From positions 105,991 through 169,990 of the forward strand of contig NZ_CABPSL010000010.1 in assembly GCF_902459665.1 (NCBI RefSeq): 64,000 bases of DNA, given 5' to 3'. The position numbers and the translations under genes were made by a program. Under the pieces are notes generated by a model, which saw only the letters and a program-made list of their open reading frames with translations, was not told where the DNA came from and did not search any database. The stretch is from Pandoraea cepalis. GTDB taxonomy: Bacteria; Pseudomonadota; Gammaproteobacteria; Burkholderiales; Burkholderiaceae. This document shows, in pieces, positions 8,692 through 17,149 of this stretch. How positions within the stretch are numbered: position 1 is the first letter of the stretch; the number at the start of each line of letters is the position of its first letter.

Positions 8692-9942
8692 TCAGGCCGA
8701 CGCGATCATCCGGTCGAGCAGTTCGATCCAGTGTTGAACCGGCGCGTGATCGCGCGCGTGCTCGCCCTTGGCGGTCGCCTGCAAATGACAGATGCAGCCG
8801 ACGTTGGCGGAGACGACCAGTTCGGGCTCGAGGGCGTCGAGCGCCTTCCACTTCGCGTCGCGCAGTTGATGCGACAACGTTGGCTGCGTGACCGAATAGG
8901 TGCCCGCGGAGCCACAGCAGATATGGCTGTCCTGCGGCAGCATGACGCTCACGCCAACCCCGGCGAGCACCTTCTCCACCACGCCCTTGAGTTGCTGGCC
9001 GTGTTGCAGCGTGCAGGGGGGATGGTAGGCAATCTTGCCGGTTTTGCGGCTCGGCACGCGCTGTTGCAGGGCTTCCAGGTTATCGAGCAGCACTTCCGAC
9101 AAATCTCGTGCGAGTTCCGAGACGCGTTGCGCCTTGCCTGCGTATTGCGGATCGTGACGCAGCAGATGGCCGTACTCCTTGACCGTCGCGCCGCAGCCCG
9201 ACGCGTTGATCACGATGGCTTGCACACCCGCTTCGATCTCGGGCCACCAGGCATCGATGTTGCGGCGCGCATCGTCGAGACCGTCGTCCTGATAGTTCAG
9301 ATGCAGGCGGATCGCGCCGCAGCAACCGGCAGTCGCCGGACGCACCATTTCGATCTCGAGTGCGTCGAGCACGCGGGCGGTGGCCTTGTTGACGTTCGGC
9401 AGCATGGCGGGCTGCACGCAGCCTTCGAGCATCAGCATGCGACGGGTGTGCGTGCCCTGCGGCCAACTGCCCGAGCGCTGGCGATGCGGCACCTTCTCGC
9501 GCAGCGAGCGCGGCAGCAGTGACCGGAACTGCTGGCCCAGGCGAAGGGCCGGCGAGAACAGCGTACGATTGGGCAGCACGCGGGCGAGCGTCCAGCGCAG
9601 CGCGCGCTCACCGGCGGGGCGACAGACCTTGGCGTCGACATGACGGCGGCCGATGTCCACGAGCCGGCCGTATTGCACCCCCGACGGGCAGGTTGACTCA
9701 CAACTGCGGCAAGTCAGGCACCGATCCAGGTGGCGCTGCGTTTCACGCGTCACGGGCTGGCCCTCGACCATCTGCTTGATGAGATAGATGCGCCCGCGCG
9801 GGCCGTCGAGTTCGTCGCCCAGTAATTGGTAGGTCGGGCACGTGGCGGTGCAAAAGCCACAATGCACGCAGTTGCGGAGAATGGCTTCGGCTTCGTCGCC
9901 GTCTGGCGTTTGGCGGAGAAAGTCTGCGAGGTTCGTTTGCAT
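8692..9942 (-). CDS. glcF: Glycolate oxidase iron-sulfur subunit
   Basis: 416 residues. The N-terminal region carries two 4Fe-4S ferredoxin motifs (CVHCGFCTATCP about residues 21-32 and CLTCRSCESTCP about 72-83), followed by two CCG-type domains typical of GlcF/HdrB-like electron-transfer subunits (CCGAIR and CCGSAGTY segments). With GlcD and GlcE it oxidises glycolate to glyoxylate and passes electrons to the respiratory chain. The ATG at 9942 lies eight bases after the glcE stop, matching the usual MQTNLADF start. It is the last gene of glcDEF. Confidence 0.95.
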   Translation of the reverse strand: MQTNLADFLRQTPDGDEAEAILRNCVHCGFCTATCPTYQLLGDELDGPRGRIYLIKQMVEGQPVTRETQRHLDRCLTCRSCESTCPSGVQYGRLVDIGRRHVDAKVCRPAGERALRWTLARVLPNRTLFSPALRLGQQFRSLLPRSLREKVPHRQRSGSWPQGTHTRRMLMLEGCVQPAMLPNVNKATARVLDALEIEMVRPATAGCCGAIRLHLNYQDDGLDDARRNIDAWWPEIEAGVQAIVINASGCGATVKEYGHLLRHDPQYAGKAQRVSELARDLSEVLLDNLEALQQRVPSRKTGKIAYHPPCTLQHGQQLKGVVEKVLAGVGVSVMLPQDSHICCGSAGTYSVTQPTLSHQLRDAKWKALDALEPELVVSANVGCICHLQATAKGEHARDHAPVQHWIELLDRMIASA

Positions 9943-9950
9943 CGTCGTCT

Positions 9951-11075
9951 TTAGCGGTACAGCCGATGGCGGTTGAAGATGCGGCTCGGGTCGAACGTGT
10001 GCTGCAAACGCTTGCCGATAGCGTGCAGCGCGGCCGATGGCGGGGTAAATACGCCAGCCGACTTGTCGCCGTGGCGAAACAGCGTAGCATGCCCGCCCAC
10101 CGCTGCGGCAATCGCGCGCACATCGGCGGCGGCGCGCGGTGTGATCCACCAGCGTTGCGCACCCCCCCATTCGATCAGGTGTTCGTCACCGTGAGCGAGT
10201 GGCGGCGTGGTCGAGGGCACCGACAGACGCCAAAGCGGTTGGCCGTCTCCCTTGATCGGCGCGCTCGCGAAGAACGGGTGCGTCTGCTCGCGCAGGGTCT
10301 GCCAGAACGCATGCGCTTCGAGGGCATCGACAGGTTCGCCACCCATCGTGGCGCGCGCTGCGGCGATGGCCGCCGCGGCACCGCCAAGGCGCACGCGCAG
10401 CACGCCGTCGTGCCACGCCGAACCCATCAGGGGCAGCGGCTGAGCGGCCCAGCGGTTGAGTTGCTCGATGGCTTGTGCCTGCGGCAGTTCGAACTGCAGC
10501 GTGGACTCGGCCACCGGGCAGGGCAATACTTTGATCGAGAGTTCGAGCAAGACGCCGAGCGTGCCGAGCGCGCCGGCGAGCACCCGGGAGATGTCGTAAC
10601 CCGCGACGTTCTTCATGACCTGCCCACCGAAATGCAGCACTTGGCCCTGACCGTTCATGACGACGGCGCCGAGCACAAAGTCGCGCGGTGCGCCGACGTG
10701 CGGCCGGCGAGGGCCGGCAAGGCCGGCCGCAATGCAGCCGCCGAGCGTTGCCCCTGACCCGAAATGGGGCGGCTCGAACGGCAGAATCTGCCCGCGCGCG
10801 CCCAGCGCCGATTCGATCTCGGTCAGTGGCGTGCCCGCGCGGGCGGTGATCACCAGTTCGGCCGGATCGTACGAAACGATGCCGCGATACGCACGCATGT
10901 CGAGCGGCTCGCCCGTGGGCGTCTGGCCGTACCAGTGCTTGGTGCTGCCACCCTGGATGTCAAGCGGTGTGCCGCTGGCGGTGGCGGCGAGCACGCGCTC
11001 GCGTATCGCGGCGAGCACTTGCGCCGCCGCTTGCGTATCCACGTCGGGCAACGCGAGGGAAGGGGCTTGCGACAT
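9951..11075 (-). CDS. glcE: Glycolate oxidase FAD-binding subunit GlcE
   Basis: 374 residues with a PCMH-type FAD-binding domain: the GGSTKHWYG segment (about 42-50) and the FGSGATLGGCIAAGLAGPRRP region (about 104-124) correspond to the flavin-phosphate loops. GlcE is a truncated relative of GlcD that is needed for glycolate oxidase activity. Its ATG overlaps the glcD stop by one base (TGATG), giving translational coupling. Confidence 0.95.
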   Translation of the reverse strand: MSQAPSLALPDVDTQAAAQVLAAIRERVLAATASGTPLDIQGGSTKHWYGQTPTGEPLDMRAYRGIVSYDPAELVITARAGTPLTEIESALGARGQILPFEPPHFGSGATLGGCIAAGLAGPRRPHVGAPRDFVLGAVVMNGQGQVLHFGGQVMKNVAGYDISRVLAGALGTLGVLLELSIKVLPCPVAESTLQFELPQAQAIEQLNRWAAQPLPLMGSAWHDGVLRVRLGGAAAAIAAARATMGGEPVDALEAHAFWQTLREQTHPFFASAPIKGDGQPLWRLSVPSTTPPLAHGDEHLIEWGGAQRWWITPRAAADVRAIAAAVGGHATLFRHGDKSAGVFTPPSAALHAIGKRLQHTFDPSRIFNRHRLYR

Positions 11076-12661
11076 CAGAACCTCGGCAATTCGGGATGGG
11101 GCAACAGGCCGCCGCGCACGTGCATCTTGCCGTACTCGGCGCAGCGCGCACGTGTGGGAATGCCCTTGTCGGCGTTGAGCAGGCCGGCGGGGTCGAAGGC
11201 ACGCTTCACGCCAAAGAAGGCATCGCGCTCTTCCGGCGAAAATTGCACGCACATCGCGTTGATCTTCTCGATCCCCACGCCATGCTCACCGGTCACCGTG
11301 CCCCCCAGCGCCACACAGGCTTCGAGAATGTCGCTGCCGAACGCTTCGGCGCGGTGCCACTCGTCGAGATCGTTGCCGTTGAACAGAATCAGCGGGTGCA
11401 TGTTGCCGTCGCCGGCGTGAAAGACGTTGATACAGCGCAGGCCGTATTGCACTTCCATCGCTTCGATGCGCTTGAGCAGCGTGCCGATGGTCCGGCGCGG
11501 GATCGTGCCGTCCATGCAGTAATAGTCCGGCGAGAGTCGTCCGGCGGCGGGGAAGGCGTTCTTGCGTCCGGACCAGAAGCGCAGACGTTCGGCTTCCGAT
11601 GTGGACACCTGGATGCGCGTGGCGCCCGACGCCCGCAGCACCGCCGAAACCCTTGCGATTTCCTCCGCGACTTCTTCGGGCGTGCCGTCCGACTCGCACA
11701 GCAGAATGGCGGCCGCGTCCAGATCGTAGCCTGCGTGAACGAACGCCTCCACTGCCTGGGTGGCCGGCTTGTCCATCATCTCCAGGCCGGCCGGGATGAT
11801 GCCCGCCGCGATGATGGCGGCGACGGCGTTGCCGCCCGCCTCGACATCATCGAAGCTGGCCATGATGACTTGCTGCACCTGCGGCTTCGGCACGAGCTTC
11901 ACGGTAATTTCCGTGACCACGCAGAACATCCCTTCGCTTCCGATGAACACGGACAGCAGGTCGAGTCCCGGGGCGTCGAGGGCGTGCGAGCCGAATTCCA
12001 CGATTTCGCCGTCCATCGTTACGGCGCGCACACGCAGGACGTTATGCACCGTCAGGCCGTATTTCAGGCAATGCACGCCCCCGGAGTTCTCTGAGACGTT
12101 GCCGCCGATCGTGCAGGCAATCTGCGACGATGGATCCGGTGCGTAGTAAAGCCCATAAGGCGCGGCCGCTTCGGAGACGGCGAGGTTGCGCACACCGGGC
12201 TGAACGGTGGCGGTGCGTGCGTAGGGATCGACTTCGATAATGCGTTTGAATCGGGCAAGCGAGAGCACGATGCCGTCGGTGATCGGCATGGCGCCGCCCG
12301 ACAGCCCCGTGCCGGCGCCGCGCGGCACGACGGGCACATTGTGCGCGTGGCAGGCCCGCAGGATGCGGCAAACCTGATCCTCGTCGGCAGGTAGTACCAC
12401 GGCAAGCGGGAGCTTGCGGTAGGCCGCCAAGCCATCGCATTCGTACGGCGTGATCTGTTCGCGGTCGGTCAGCCACTGAGCGTCGGGCACGGCGGCACGC
12501 AGTGCCGCGAGCCGGGCGGCGCGCGTGGTGTCGTCAATCGTCTCGAAGACCGGCTCGTCGTCGACGCGCATGGGCACCGGCGGCGAAGCTGACGACGACG
12601 AGACCGGGCGCGGCGGACTCAGCGGCGCGGAGGGAGGCGGGGGCAACGCATTCGATGTCAT
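11075..12661 (-). CDS. glcD: Glycolate oxidase catalytic FAD subunit GlcD
   Basis: 528 residues, longer than the usual about 500 because of an N-terminal Pro/Ser-rich stretch (about residues 1-35). The FAD-binding PCMH domain includes VVPRGAGTGLSGGAMP (about 110-125), and the C-terminal FAD-linked oxidase domain includes NVFHAGDGNMHP and the GEHGVG motif near the end. It oxidises glycolate (and often D-lactate) to the 2-oxoacid. It is the first gene of glcDEF, divergent from a GntR regulator, with a cluster of repeated operator-like sequence 52-87 bases upstream. Confidence 0.95.
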   Translation of the reverse strand: MTSNALPPPPSAPLSPPRPVSSSSASPPVPMRVDDEPVFETIDDTTRAARLAALRAAVPDAQWLTDREQITPYECDGLAAYRKLPLAVVLPADEDQVCRILRACHAHNVPVVPRGAGTGLSGGAMPITDGIVLSLARFKRIIEVDPYARTATVQPGVRNLAVSEAAAPYGLYYAPDPSSQIACTIGGNVSENSGGVHCLKYGLTVHNVLRVRAVTMDGEIVEFGSHALDAPGLDLLSVFIGSEGMFCVVTEITVKLVPKPQVQQVIMASFDDVEAGGNAVAAIIAAGIIPAGLEMMDKPATQAVEAFVHAGYDLDAAAILLCESDGTPEEVAEEIARVSAVLRASGATRIQVSTSEAERLRFWSGRKNAFPAAGRLSPDYYCMDGTIPRRTIGTLLKRIEAMEVQYGLRCINVFHAGDGNMHPLILFNGNDLDEWHRAEAFGSDILEACVALGGTVTGEHGVGIEKINAMCVQFSPEERDAFFGVKRAFDPAGLLNADKGIPTRARCAEYGKMHVRGGLLPHPELPRF

Positions 12662-12712
12662 CAGGCGGGCTCTCGGACCATCGTTAACGTGGGGCGACGT
12701 TTCGCGGATTGT

Positions 12713-12748
12713 TGGTCTACTGGTAGACTGGTAGACTGGTCGACCAGT
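12713..12748. promoter_or_regulatory. Operator cluster between glcD and its divergent GntR regulator
   Basis: Four back-to-back 8-base units of the form TGGTNNAC start at 12713, 12721, 12729 and 12737. Two perfect inverted repeats are nested in them: GTCTAC-TG-GTAGAC (12715-12728) and ACTGGTCGACCAGT (12735-12748). TGGT...ACCA half-sites are the known recognition type of FadR/PdhR/GlcC-class GntR proteins, so the divergent regulator at 12921 is the likely ligand. Confidence 0.65.
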
Positions 12749-12920
12749 TGTCGAATGATGCTATCGTAAAGGGAATGATCCGATTTCGACTACAGGGTAA
12801 ACCCTTGATATGAGGGGCATCCCTGAGCGAAGCCGGGCATCTGGCTGCGCGCCTGCCCTGAGCGAAGCGTCATCCTGTATCGTCGTGTCTGTGATTTTTC
12901 CGTCGAGAACCGAAGCCGAC

Positions 12921-13754
12921 ATGTCGTCCAACGAGTCGTCCTTGCCTATGTCTTCCTTCCCTGCCAGCGAATCTTCGGGCACCGCCGCGAGTTTTGCGCC
13001 GGTCACGCCGCCGCCGCGTCTGCGTCTGTCCGACATGGTGTACGAACAACTGGAGACGATGGTCGTCGAAGGCCGGCTCGCCCCCGGCTCGGCGCTGCCG
13101 TCCGAGCGCGATCTGGCGCAGCAGATGGGCGTGTCGCGCCCGTCCCTTCGCGAAGCGCTACTGCGACTGGAGTCGCGTGGCCTGATCGTGGGGCGCGCCG
13201 GTGGCGGGTATCTGGTCGCCAATGCCAGCCAGCCGCTGCTCGCGGAACCGTTGTCTCAATTGATGTCGCGACACAGCAAGACCGTCGACGACGTGCTGGA
13301 AATGCGCGAAGTGCTCGAAGCCAAGGCGGTCGAGCTGGCGGCCGCACGGGCAACGCCCGAGGACATCGCGCGGCTCGCACAAGCGCTGGAAGCGCTCGAA
13401 GCGGCCTATGCCGCAGGGCGCGATGGTCTGGACGGCGAGGGCGAGGCCAAGGGACAGTCGTTGCTCACCCGCGTACCCGAACTCGACGCGCATTTCCATC
13501 TGGCGCTGGCGGAAGCCACGCACAACCTTGTGCTGGTGCACCTGATGCACGCGATCTTCGAGCTGTTGCGCGGCTCGGTGGTCGACAACTACCGCGCCAT
13601 CGTCGGCCATGGCGCGGATCTGGCCGAGCTGATCGAACAGCACCGTCGCATCTTCACCGCCGTGGCGTCGCACGACGCCACCGTTGCGCAACGTTCGCTG
13701 CGCGAACATCTCACCTTCATTCGCAACCACTCAGGCGACGTCGAGCCGGTCTAA
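12921..13754 (+). CDS. GntR-family (FCD subfamily) regulator, probably of glycolate oxidase genes
   Basis: 277 residues from the ATG at 12921. After a low-complexity Ser-rich leader (1-35) come a winged helix-turn-helix (about 40-105, with LPSERDLAQQMGVSRPSLREAL) and an FCD effector domain (about 120-265) with the Asp/His residues that bind a metal and organic acid in this subfamily. Position opposite glcDEF and resemblance to GlcC/PdhR/LldR-type proteins suggest control of glycolate (or lactate) oxidation. An ATG at 12810 in the same frame would add 37 residues unlike the family and is rejected. Confidence 0.88.
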   Translation: MSSNESSLPMSSFPASESSGTAASFAPVTPPPRLRLSDMVYEQLETMVVEGRLAPGSALPSERDLAQQMGVSRPSLREALLRLESRGLIVGRAGGGYLVANASQPLLAEPLSQLMSRHSKTVDDVLEMREVLEAKAVELAAARATPEDIARLAQALEALEAAYAAGRDGLDGEGEAKGQSLLTRVPELDAHFHLALAEATHNLVLVHLMHAIFELLRGSVVDNYRAIVGHGADLAELIEQHRRIFTAVASHDATVAQRSLREHLTFIRNHSGDVEPV

Positions 13755-14748
13755 CGCAATTTTTCTTGCCGGCGAGTCACCTCGCCGACGGTTGGCGGAC
13801 CCCCCTAAAACATCATCGTTTTCCCTGAGCCTGCACCCGGCGGTGCGATACCACCTGAGGGGGTGTCACGCCTCGTTCCGGCGCGCAATGTCCTGCAAGG
13901 CCCCGATTTCCGTGCGTTTGCCGGTTATCGGGCGCTTACCCCGACGCCGTCCAGGCGTCCGAATCGGGGCCGACGGCAACCGGAATGCGGGCGCTCTCGG
14001 GTTGACAGTGCCCCGGTCATGGACTACTTTTGGAACCATAAAAATACTTAATTCGATATATTGAATCTTGTATATCAGATGAAAGGCGCCAAAATGGTCC
14101 CGATAAGACTCGTGAATTCCTTCGGGCAAGGGCTGAATCGACGCCGTATTTTCTGGAGACATTCGTTGGGTAAGCACGCATTTCCTTTCGGGCAGCTTTC
14201 ATGCGACGGTTTATCCGCACCGGCTGCCCTGTCGTATCCGCCGTTGGCGTCTGAGTTGGTGGTTCAGCGCTGCGGTCTTCCTCATCTCCCTGCCGCCCGT
14301 TGTGGGCAGGCGATCCGGCGATCACGCGTCTGCGAGGCGCGCTCGCCTGAGTGATGGGACGTGGCCTGCGATGTGACTCATGGGAATCCATCGCGACCCG
14401 CTGACAGCGCAGGCCGTTTCCCACTCGAATTGATTCACCCGTCACCCTTCGGCAGCCGGCAACTTGCCGGCGCGGGCCTAAAGCCCGCGTCGCCGCGCCG
14501 AAGTGGCGGCCGGAAGCGTCCTTTGGCGCTTCCGAAAGTCAGTCAGCCGGGGCTCAAGCCCTGCGAGCGCGCCGCCAGGCAGCGTTCCGTGATCAAGCGG
14601 CCATGCATGAGCCGCATGTAGCGCCAGGAGGCGTGTCGTATGCGCGATTCCCCCACGTTGGGGCGCGAGACGGCACGCGATGACGGCGGGTACCGCACAA
14701 CGAAGCGCGGGCCGGCGTCAATCGTCTGACAGGAACAGGAGGCAAGTC
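13755..14748 (+). other. About 1 kb gene-free region with multiple inverted repeats upstream of the OxlT-like gene
   Basis: No convincing gene on either strand. The region contains: an inverted repeat CGGCGAG/CTCGCCG at 13770-13787 just after the regulator gene; a TTGACA-17-TACTTT promoter-like pair at 14002-14030; an AT-rich patch with GATATA-N10-TATATC at 14055-14076; and a run of hairpins at 14455-14471 (GCCGGC), 14471-14489 (CGCGGGC/GCCCGCG), 14511-14534 (CGGAAGCG/CGCTTCCG), 14550-14561 and 14651-14663. The last group lies 90-300 bases before the transporter start and could form a structured leader RNA. Confidence 0.6.
14002..14030 (+). promoter_or_regulatory. Possible promoter for the OxlT-like transporter
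   Basis: Consensus TTGACA at 14002-14007 and TACTTT at 14025-14030, 17 bases apart. The -10 box is weak, and an operator-like inverted repeat lies 25-45 bases downstream. If used, it gives a leader of about 710 bases. Confidence 0.35.
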
Positions 14749-16074
14749 ATGCAAGCAAATGGACAACCGGAGGAGAAGACCTCTTTTCTGGGAGGGCGCT
14801 GGTCACAACTGGTGATCGGCATCATCTGTATGGGCCTGGTGGCCAATCTGCAATATTCGTGGACGTTGTTCGTCGAGCCGATGCAGGCGAAGCATCACTG
14901 GGGCGTCGCGGCCATTCAGGTGGCGTTCTCGATCTTCATCGTGGTGGAAACCTGGCTCGTGCCGATCGAAGGCTGGCTGGTTGACCGCTTCGGGCCTCGG
15001 CCGGTGGTGGCGGGTGGCGCGATTTGCGTTGGCCTGTCGTGGATCATGTACTCGTACGCCGAAACGCTCGCCGTGCTGTACACGGCGGCCGTGATCGCGG
15101 GTATTGGCGCTGGGTGCGTGTATGGCACCTGCGTGGGTAACGCACTGAAGTGGTTCCCGGACAAGCGCGGTCTGGCCGCCGGTCTGACCGCCGCCGGGTT
15201 CGGCGCCGGTGCCGCGATCACGGTGATTCCGATTGCCAATATGATCCGTGGATCGGGTTACGAGGCAGCGTTCTTCAACTTCGGCATCGTGCAGGGCGTG
15301 GCGATCTTCATCCTCGCGTTGTTGCTCGTGAAGCCGCGTGCGCCGAAGGGCCTGACCGTGTCGCGCCGCACTCTGTCGACGAAGGTGGACTACAGCTCGG
15401 GGCAGATGATTCGTACGCCGGTGTTCTGGGTGATCTATGTTTGCTTCGTCGCCGTGGCCGCTGGCGGTCTGATGGCGACGGCGCAGATCGGCCCGATCGC
15501 GAAGGATTTCGGTATCGCATCGATGCCGATGACCCTCTTCGGTGCGACGCTGCCGCTGCTCACGATGACGCTGTCGATCGACAATCTGTGCAATGGCTTT
15601 ACACGCCCGCTGTGCGGCTTCGTCTCGGACAAGATCGGACGTGAGAACGCCATGTTCATCATCTTCCTGGGTGAAGGGCTGGCGATGCTGGGCTTGATGC
15701 ACTTCGGTCAGAACCCGTACATGTTCGTGTTCTTCGCCGCGATGACGTTCCTGTGCTGGGGCGAGATCTTCTCGATCTTCCCGGCGCTGTGTGCGGACAC
15801 GTTCGGTAGCAAGAACGCGGCGTCGAACGCGGGTACGCTGTACACGGCCAAGGGTACGGCATCGTTGCTGGTGCCGCTGGCCTCGGTGCTCGCCGTCGGC
15901 GGTCACTGGGATCGTGTGTTTATCGCGGCGGCGATCATCAGCATCGCCGCGGCCGTGGGCGCGAAGTTCGTGCTCGCGCCGATGCGCCGACGCTGGATTG
16001 AAAGCGTGAACAGCAACGAGGTGCAGGCCTCGGCGAATCGCCCGGTCGCGATGGGGGCGCCCGCAAGCGAGTAA
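14749..16074 (+). CDS. Oxalate/formate antiporter-like MFS transporter (OxlT family)
   Basis: 441 residues with about 12 membrane segments and MFS loop motifs, for example WLVDRFGPRPVV (about 81-92) and FVSDKIGRENAMF (about 291-303). Overall wording matches the OFA (oxalate:formate antiporter) group, with many glycines in the first half. In OxlT-carrying bacteria such carriers exchange oxalate for formate. No formyl-CoA transferase or oxalyl-CoA decarboxylase gene lies in this window, so oxalate use is only suggested. The start at 14749 follows a strong AGGAGG seven bases upstream. The glycolate oxidase cluster and its regulator lie upstream. Confidence 0.88.
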   Translation: MQANGQPEEKTSFLGGRWSQLVIGIICMGLVANLQYSWTLFVEPMQAKHHWGVAAIQVAFSIFIVVETWLVPIEGWLVDRFGPRPVVAGGAICVGLSWIMYSYAETLAVLYTAAVIAGIGAGCVYGTCVGNALKWFPDKRGLAAGLTAAGFGAGAAITVIPIANMIRGSGYEAAFFNFGIVQGVAIFILALLLVKPRAPKGLTVSRRTLSTKVDYSSGQMIRTPVFWVIYVCFVAVAAGGLMATAQIGPIAKDFGIASMPMTLFGATLPLLTMTLSIDNLCNGFTRPLCGFVSDKIGRENAMFIIFLGEGLAMLGLMHFGQNPYMFVFFAAMTFLCWGEIFSIFPALCADTFGSKNAASNAGTLYTAKGTASLLVPLASVLAVGGHWDRVFIAAAIISIAAAVGAKFVLAPMRRRWIESVNSNEVQASANRPVAMGAPASE

Positions 16075-16100
16075 GCACGTTGTTCAGGAAGTCAGAGAGC

Positions 16101-16129
16101 GGGGCGCCGGAGACGGTGCCCCGTTTTTG
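16101..16129 (+). terminator. Intrinsic terminator after the OxlT-like gene
   Basis: CGGGGC and GCCCCG arms enclose an inner CCG-GAGA-CGG hairpin with a GNRA loop; TTTTTG follows. Confidence 0.85.
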
Positions 16130-16180
16130 TTTGCGCGCTCGGCGGGAGGGGGTGTTCGACCGATGCTGCGGGCGCCACCG

Positions 16181-16214
16181 AAAACAAAAAAGCCTCGCCG
16201 ATCGGCGAGGCTTT
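16181..16214 (-). terminator. Terminator of tRNA-Asn copy 1
   Basis: Fully palindromic AAAGCCTCGCC/GGCGAGGCTTT hairpin at 16189-16214, followed on the minus strand by TTTTTTGTTTT. It lies directly downstream of the minus-strand tRNA. Confidence 0.8.
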
Positions 16215-16222
16215 CTGCGTTT

Positions 16223-16298
16223 TGGCTCCTCGACCTGGGCTCGAACCAGGGACCTACGGATTAACAGTCCGGCGCTCTACCAACTGAGCTATCGAGGA
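16223..16298 (-). tRNA. tRNA-Asn (anticodon GTT), copy 1
   Basis: 76 bases including an encoded CCA end. Acceptor strands TCCTCGA/TCGAGGA pair perfectly, the anticodon loop reads CTGTTAA (anticodon GTT) and the T arm contains GGTTCGAGCC. It differs from the second copy only in the acceptor stem (one base pair, T-A versus C-G). Confidence 0.95.
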
Positions 16299-16340
16299 TC
16301 AAACTTGGGTGCCGCACGCCGCTGTCACGGCGCATCGACT

Positions 16341-16367
16341 AAAACAAAAGCCTCGCGTGCGCGAGGC
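16341..16367 (-). terminator. Terminator of tRNA-Asn copy 2
   Basis: GCCTCGCG/CGCGAGGC hairpin with a two-base centre; on the minus strand it is followed by TTTTGTTTT. Confidence 0.8.
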
Positions 16368-16384
16368 CATCGCTTTGAAATGCT

Positions 16385-16460
16385 TGGCTCCCCGACCTGG
16401 GCTCGAACCAGGGACCTACGGATTAACAGTCCGGCGCTCTACCAACTGAGCTATCGGGGA
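16385..16460 (-). tRNA. tRNA-Asn (anticodon GTT), copy 2
   Basis: 76 bases with encoded CCA. Acceptor strands TCCCCGA/TCGGGGA; all other bases match the first copy. Each copy has its own terminator, so they are probably separately ended transcripts or arise by read-through from this upstream copy. Confidence 0.95.
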
Positions 16461-16563
16461 TCAAAAGAGAAAGAGATTATAGGGGCGGCGTTCGCACACT
16501 GTCAACACCGGGTGCGCATTTTTCTGCGCGTGGCGCGCGACGTCCGCCCAAGTCGCCCGAGGC

Positions 16564-16887
16564 TTAGCGCTCGAGCAAATGAAGCTTTTCGGTGACGTCC
16601 TTCCACTGATCCGCGTCGGGCAGGGACGGCTTGGTCTTGGTGATGCTCGGCCAGTTCGGGGACAGTTCCACGTTCAAGGCGATGAAGGCTTGCTGGTCGC
16701 CCGGCACGTCTTCTTCGGCATAAATGGCGTTCACCGGGCACTCGGCCACGCAGACGGCGCAGTCGATGCACTCGTCCGGATCGATGGACAGGAAGTTCGG
16801 GCCTTCGCGGAAGCAGTCCACGGGGCAGACGTCCACGCAATCGGTGTATTTACATTTGATGCAGCTTTCGGTGACAACGTGCGTCAT
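16564..16887 (-). CDS. fdxA: Ferredoxin FdxA (7Fe-8S type)
   Basis: 107 residues, the standard size of proteobacterial FdxA. The N-terminal cysteine pattern [17 protein letters not shown] (about residues 9-25) and the second motif [13 protein letters not shown] (about 40-52) hold one 3Fe-4S and one 4Fe-4S cluster. It is a low-potential electron carrier whose partner is not specified by context. The ATG at 16887 has GGAG eight bases upstream; a longer open frame to 16941 lacks family similarity. It is divergent from pncB. Confidence 0.95.
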   Translation of the reverse strand: MTHVVTESCIKCKYTDCVDVCPVDCFREGPNFLSIDPDECIDCAVCVAECPVNAIYAEEDVPGDQQAFIALNVELSPNWPSITKTKPSLPDADQWKDVTEKLHLLER

Positions 16888-17149
16888 GCCAACAACTCCA
16901 GAGTAGGGCGCGAAACGGCTTCGAACGGCCGTTAAAGGCATTATTGTAACGCAGCCAGGGGCGGCAGGTGCGAGAGCCGAAGCGCTTCGCGCGCACGCCG
17001 CGGCGTCACCCGGTGCCCGGCGCGGACGTCATGCGTGACACCGCTTTGCGGTACGATGTCTGCTCTTCCCGCGCGCCGCGTCGTGGCTGTCTTGCCGATC
17101 GGCAGCGTGCGCTGCTTTCTGTTGCGTGTTCCTCGCGAAGTCTGTCGTC

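Noticed and set aside
12810..12920. Longer start for the GntR regulator at 12810
   Set aside because: The added 37 residues cover the direct repeat and do not resemble GntR N-termini; ATG 12921 fits better.
14061..14621. Short open frames of 86-97 residues in the 1 kb gap before the OxlT-like gene
   Set aside because: No ribosome-binding sites, unusual composition, and they run through the hairpins; no family similarity.
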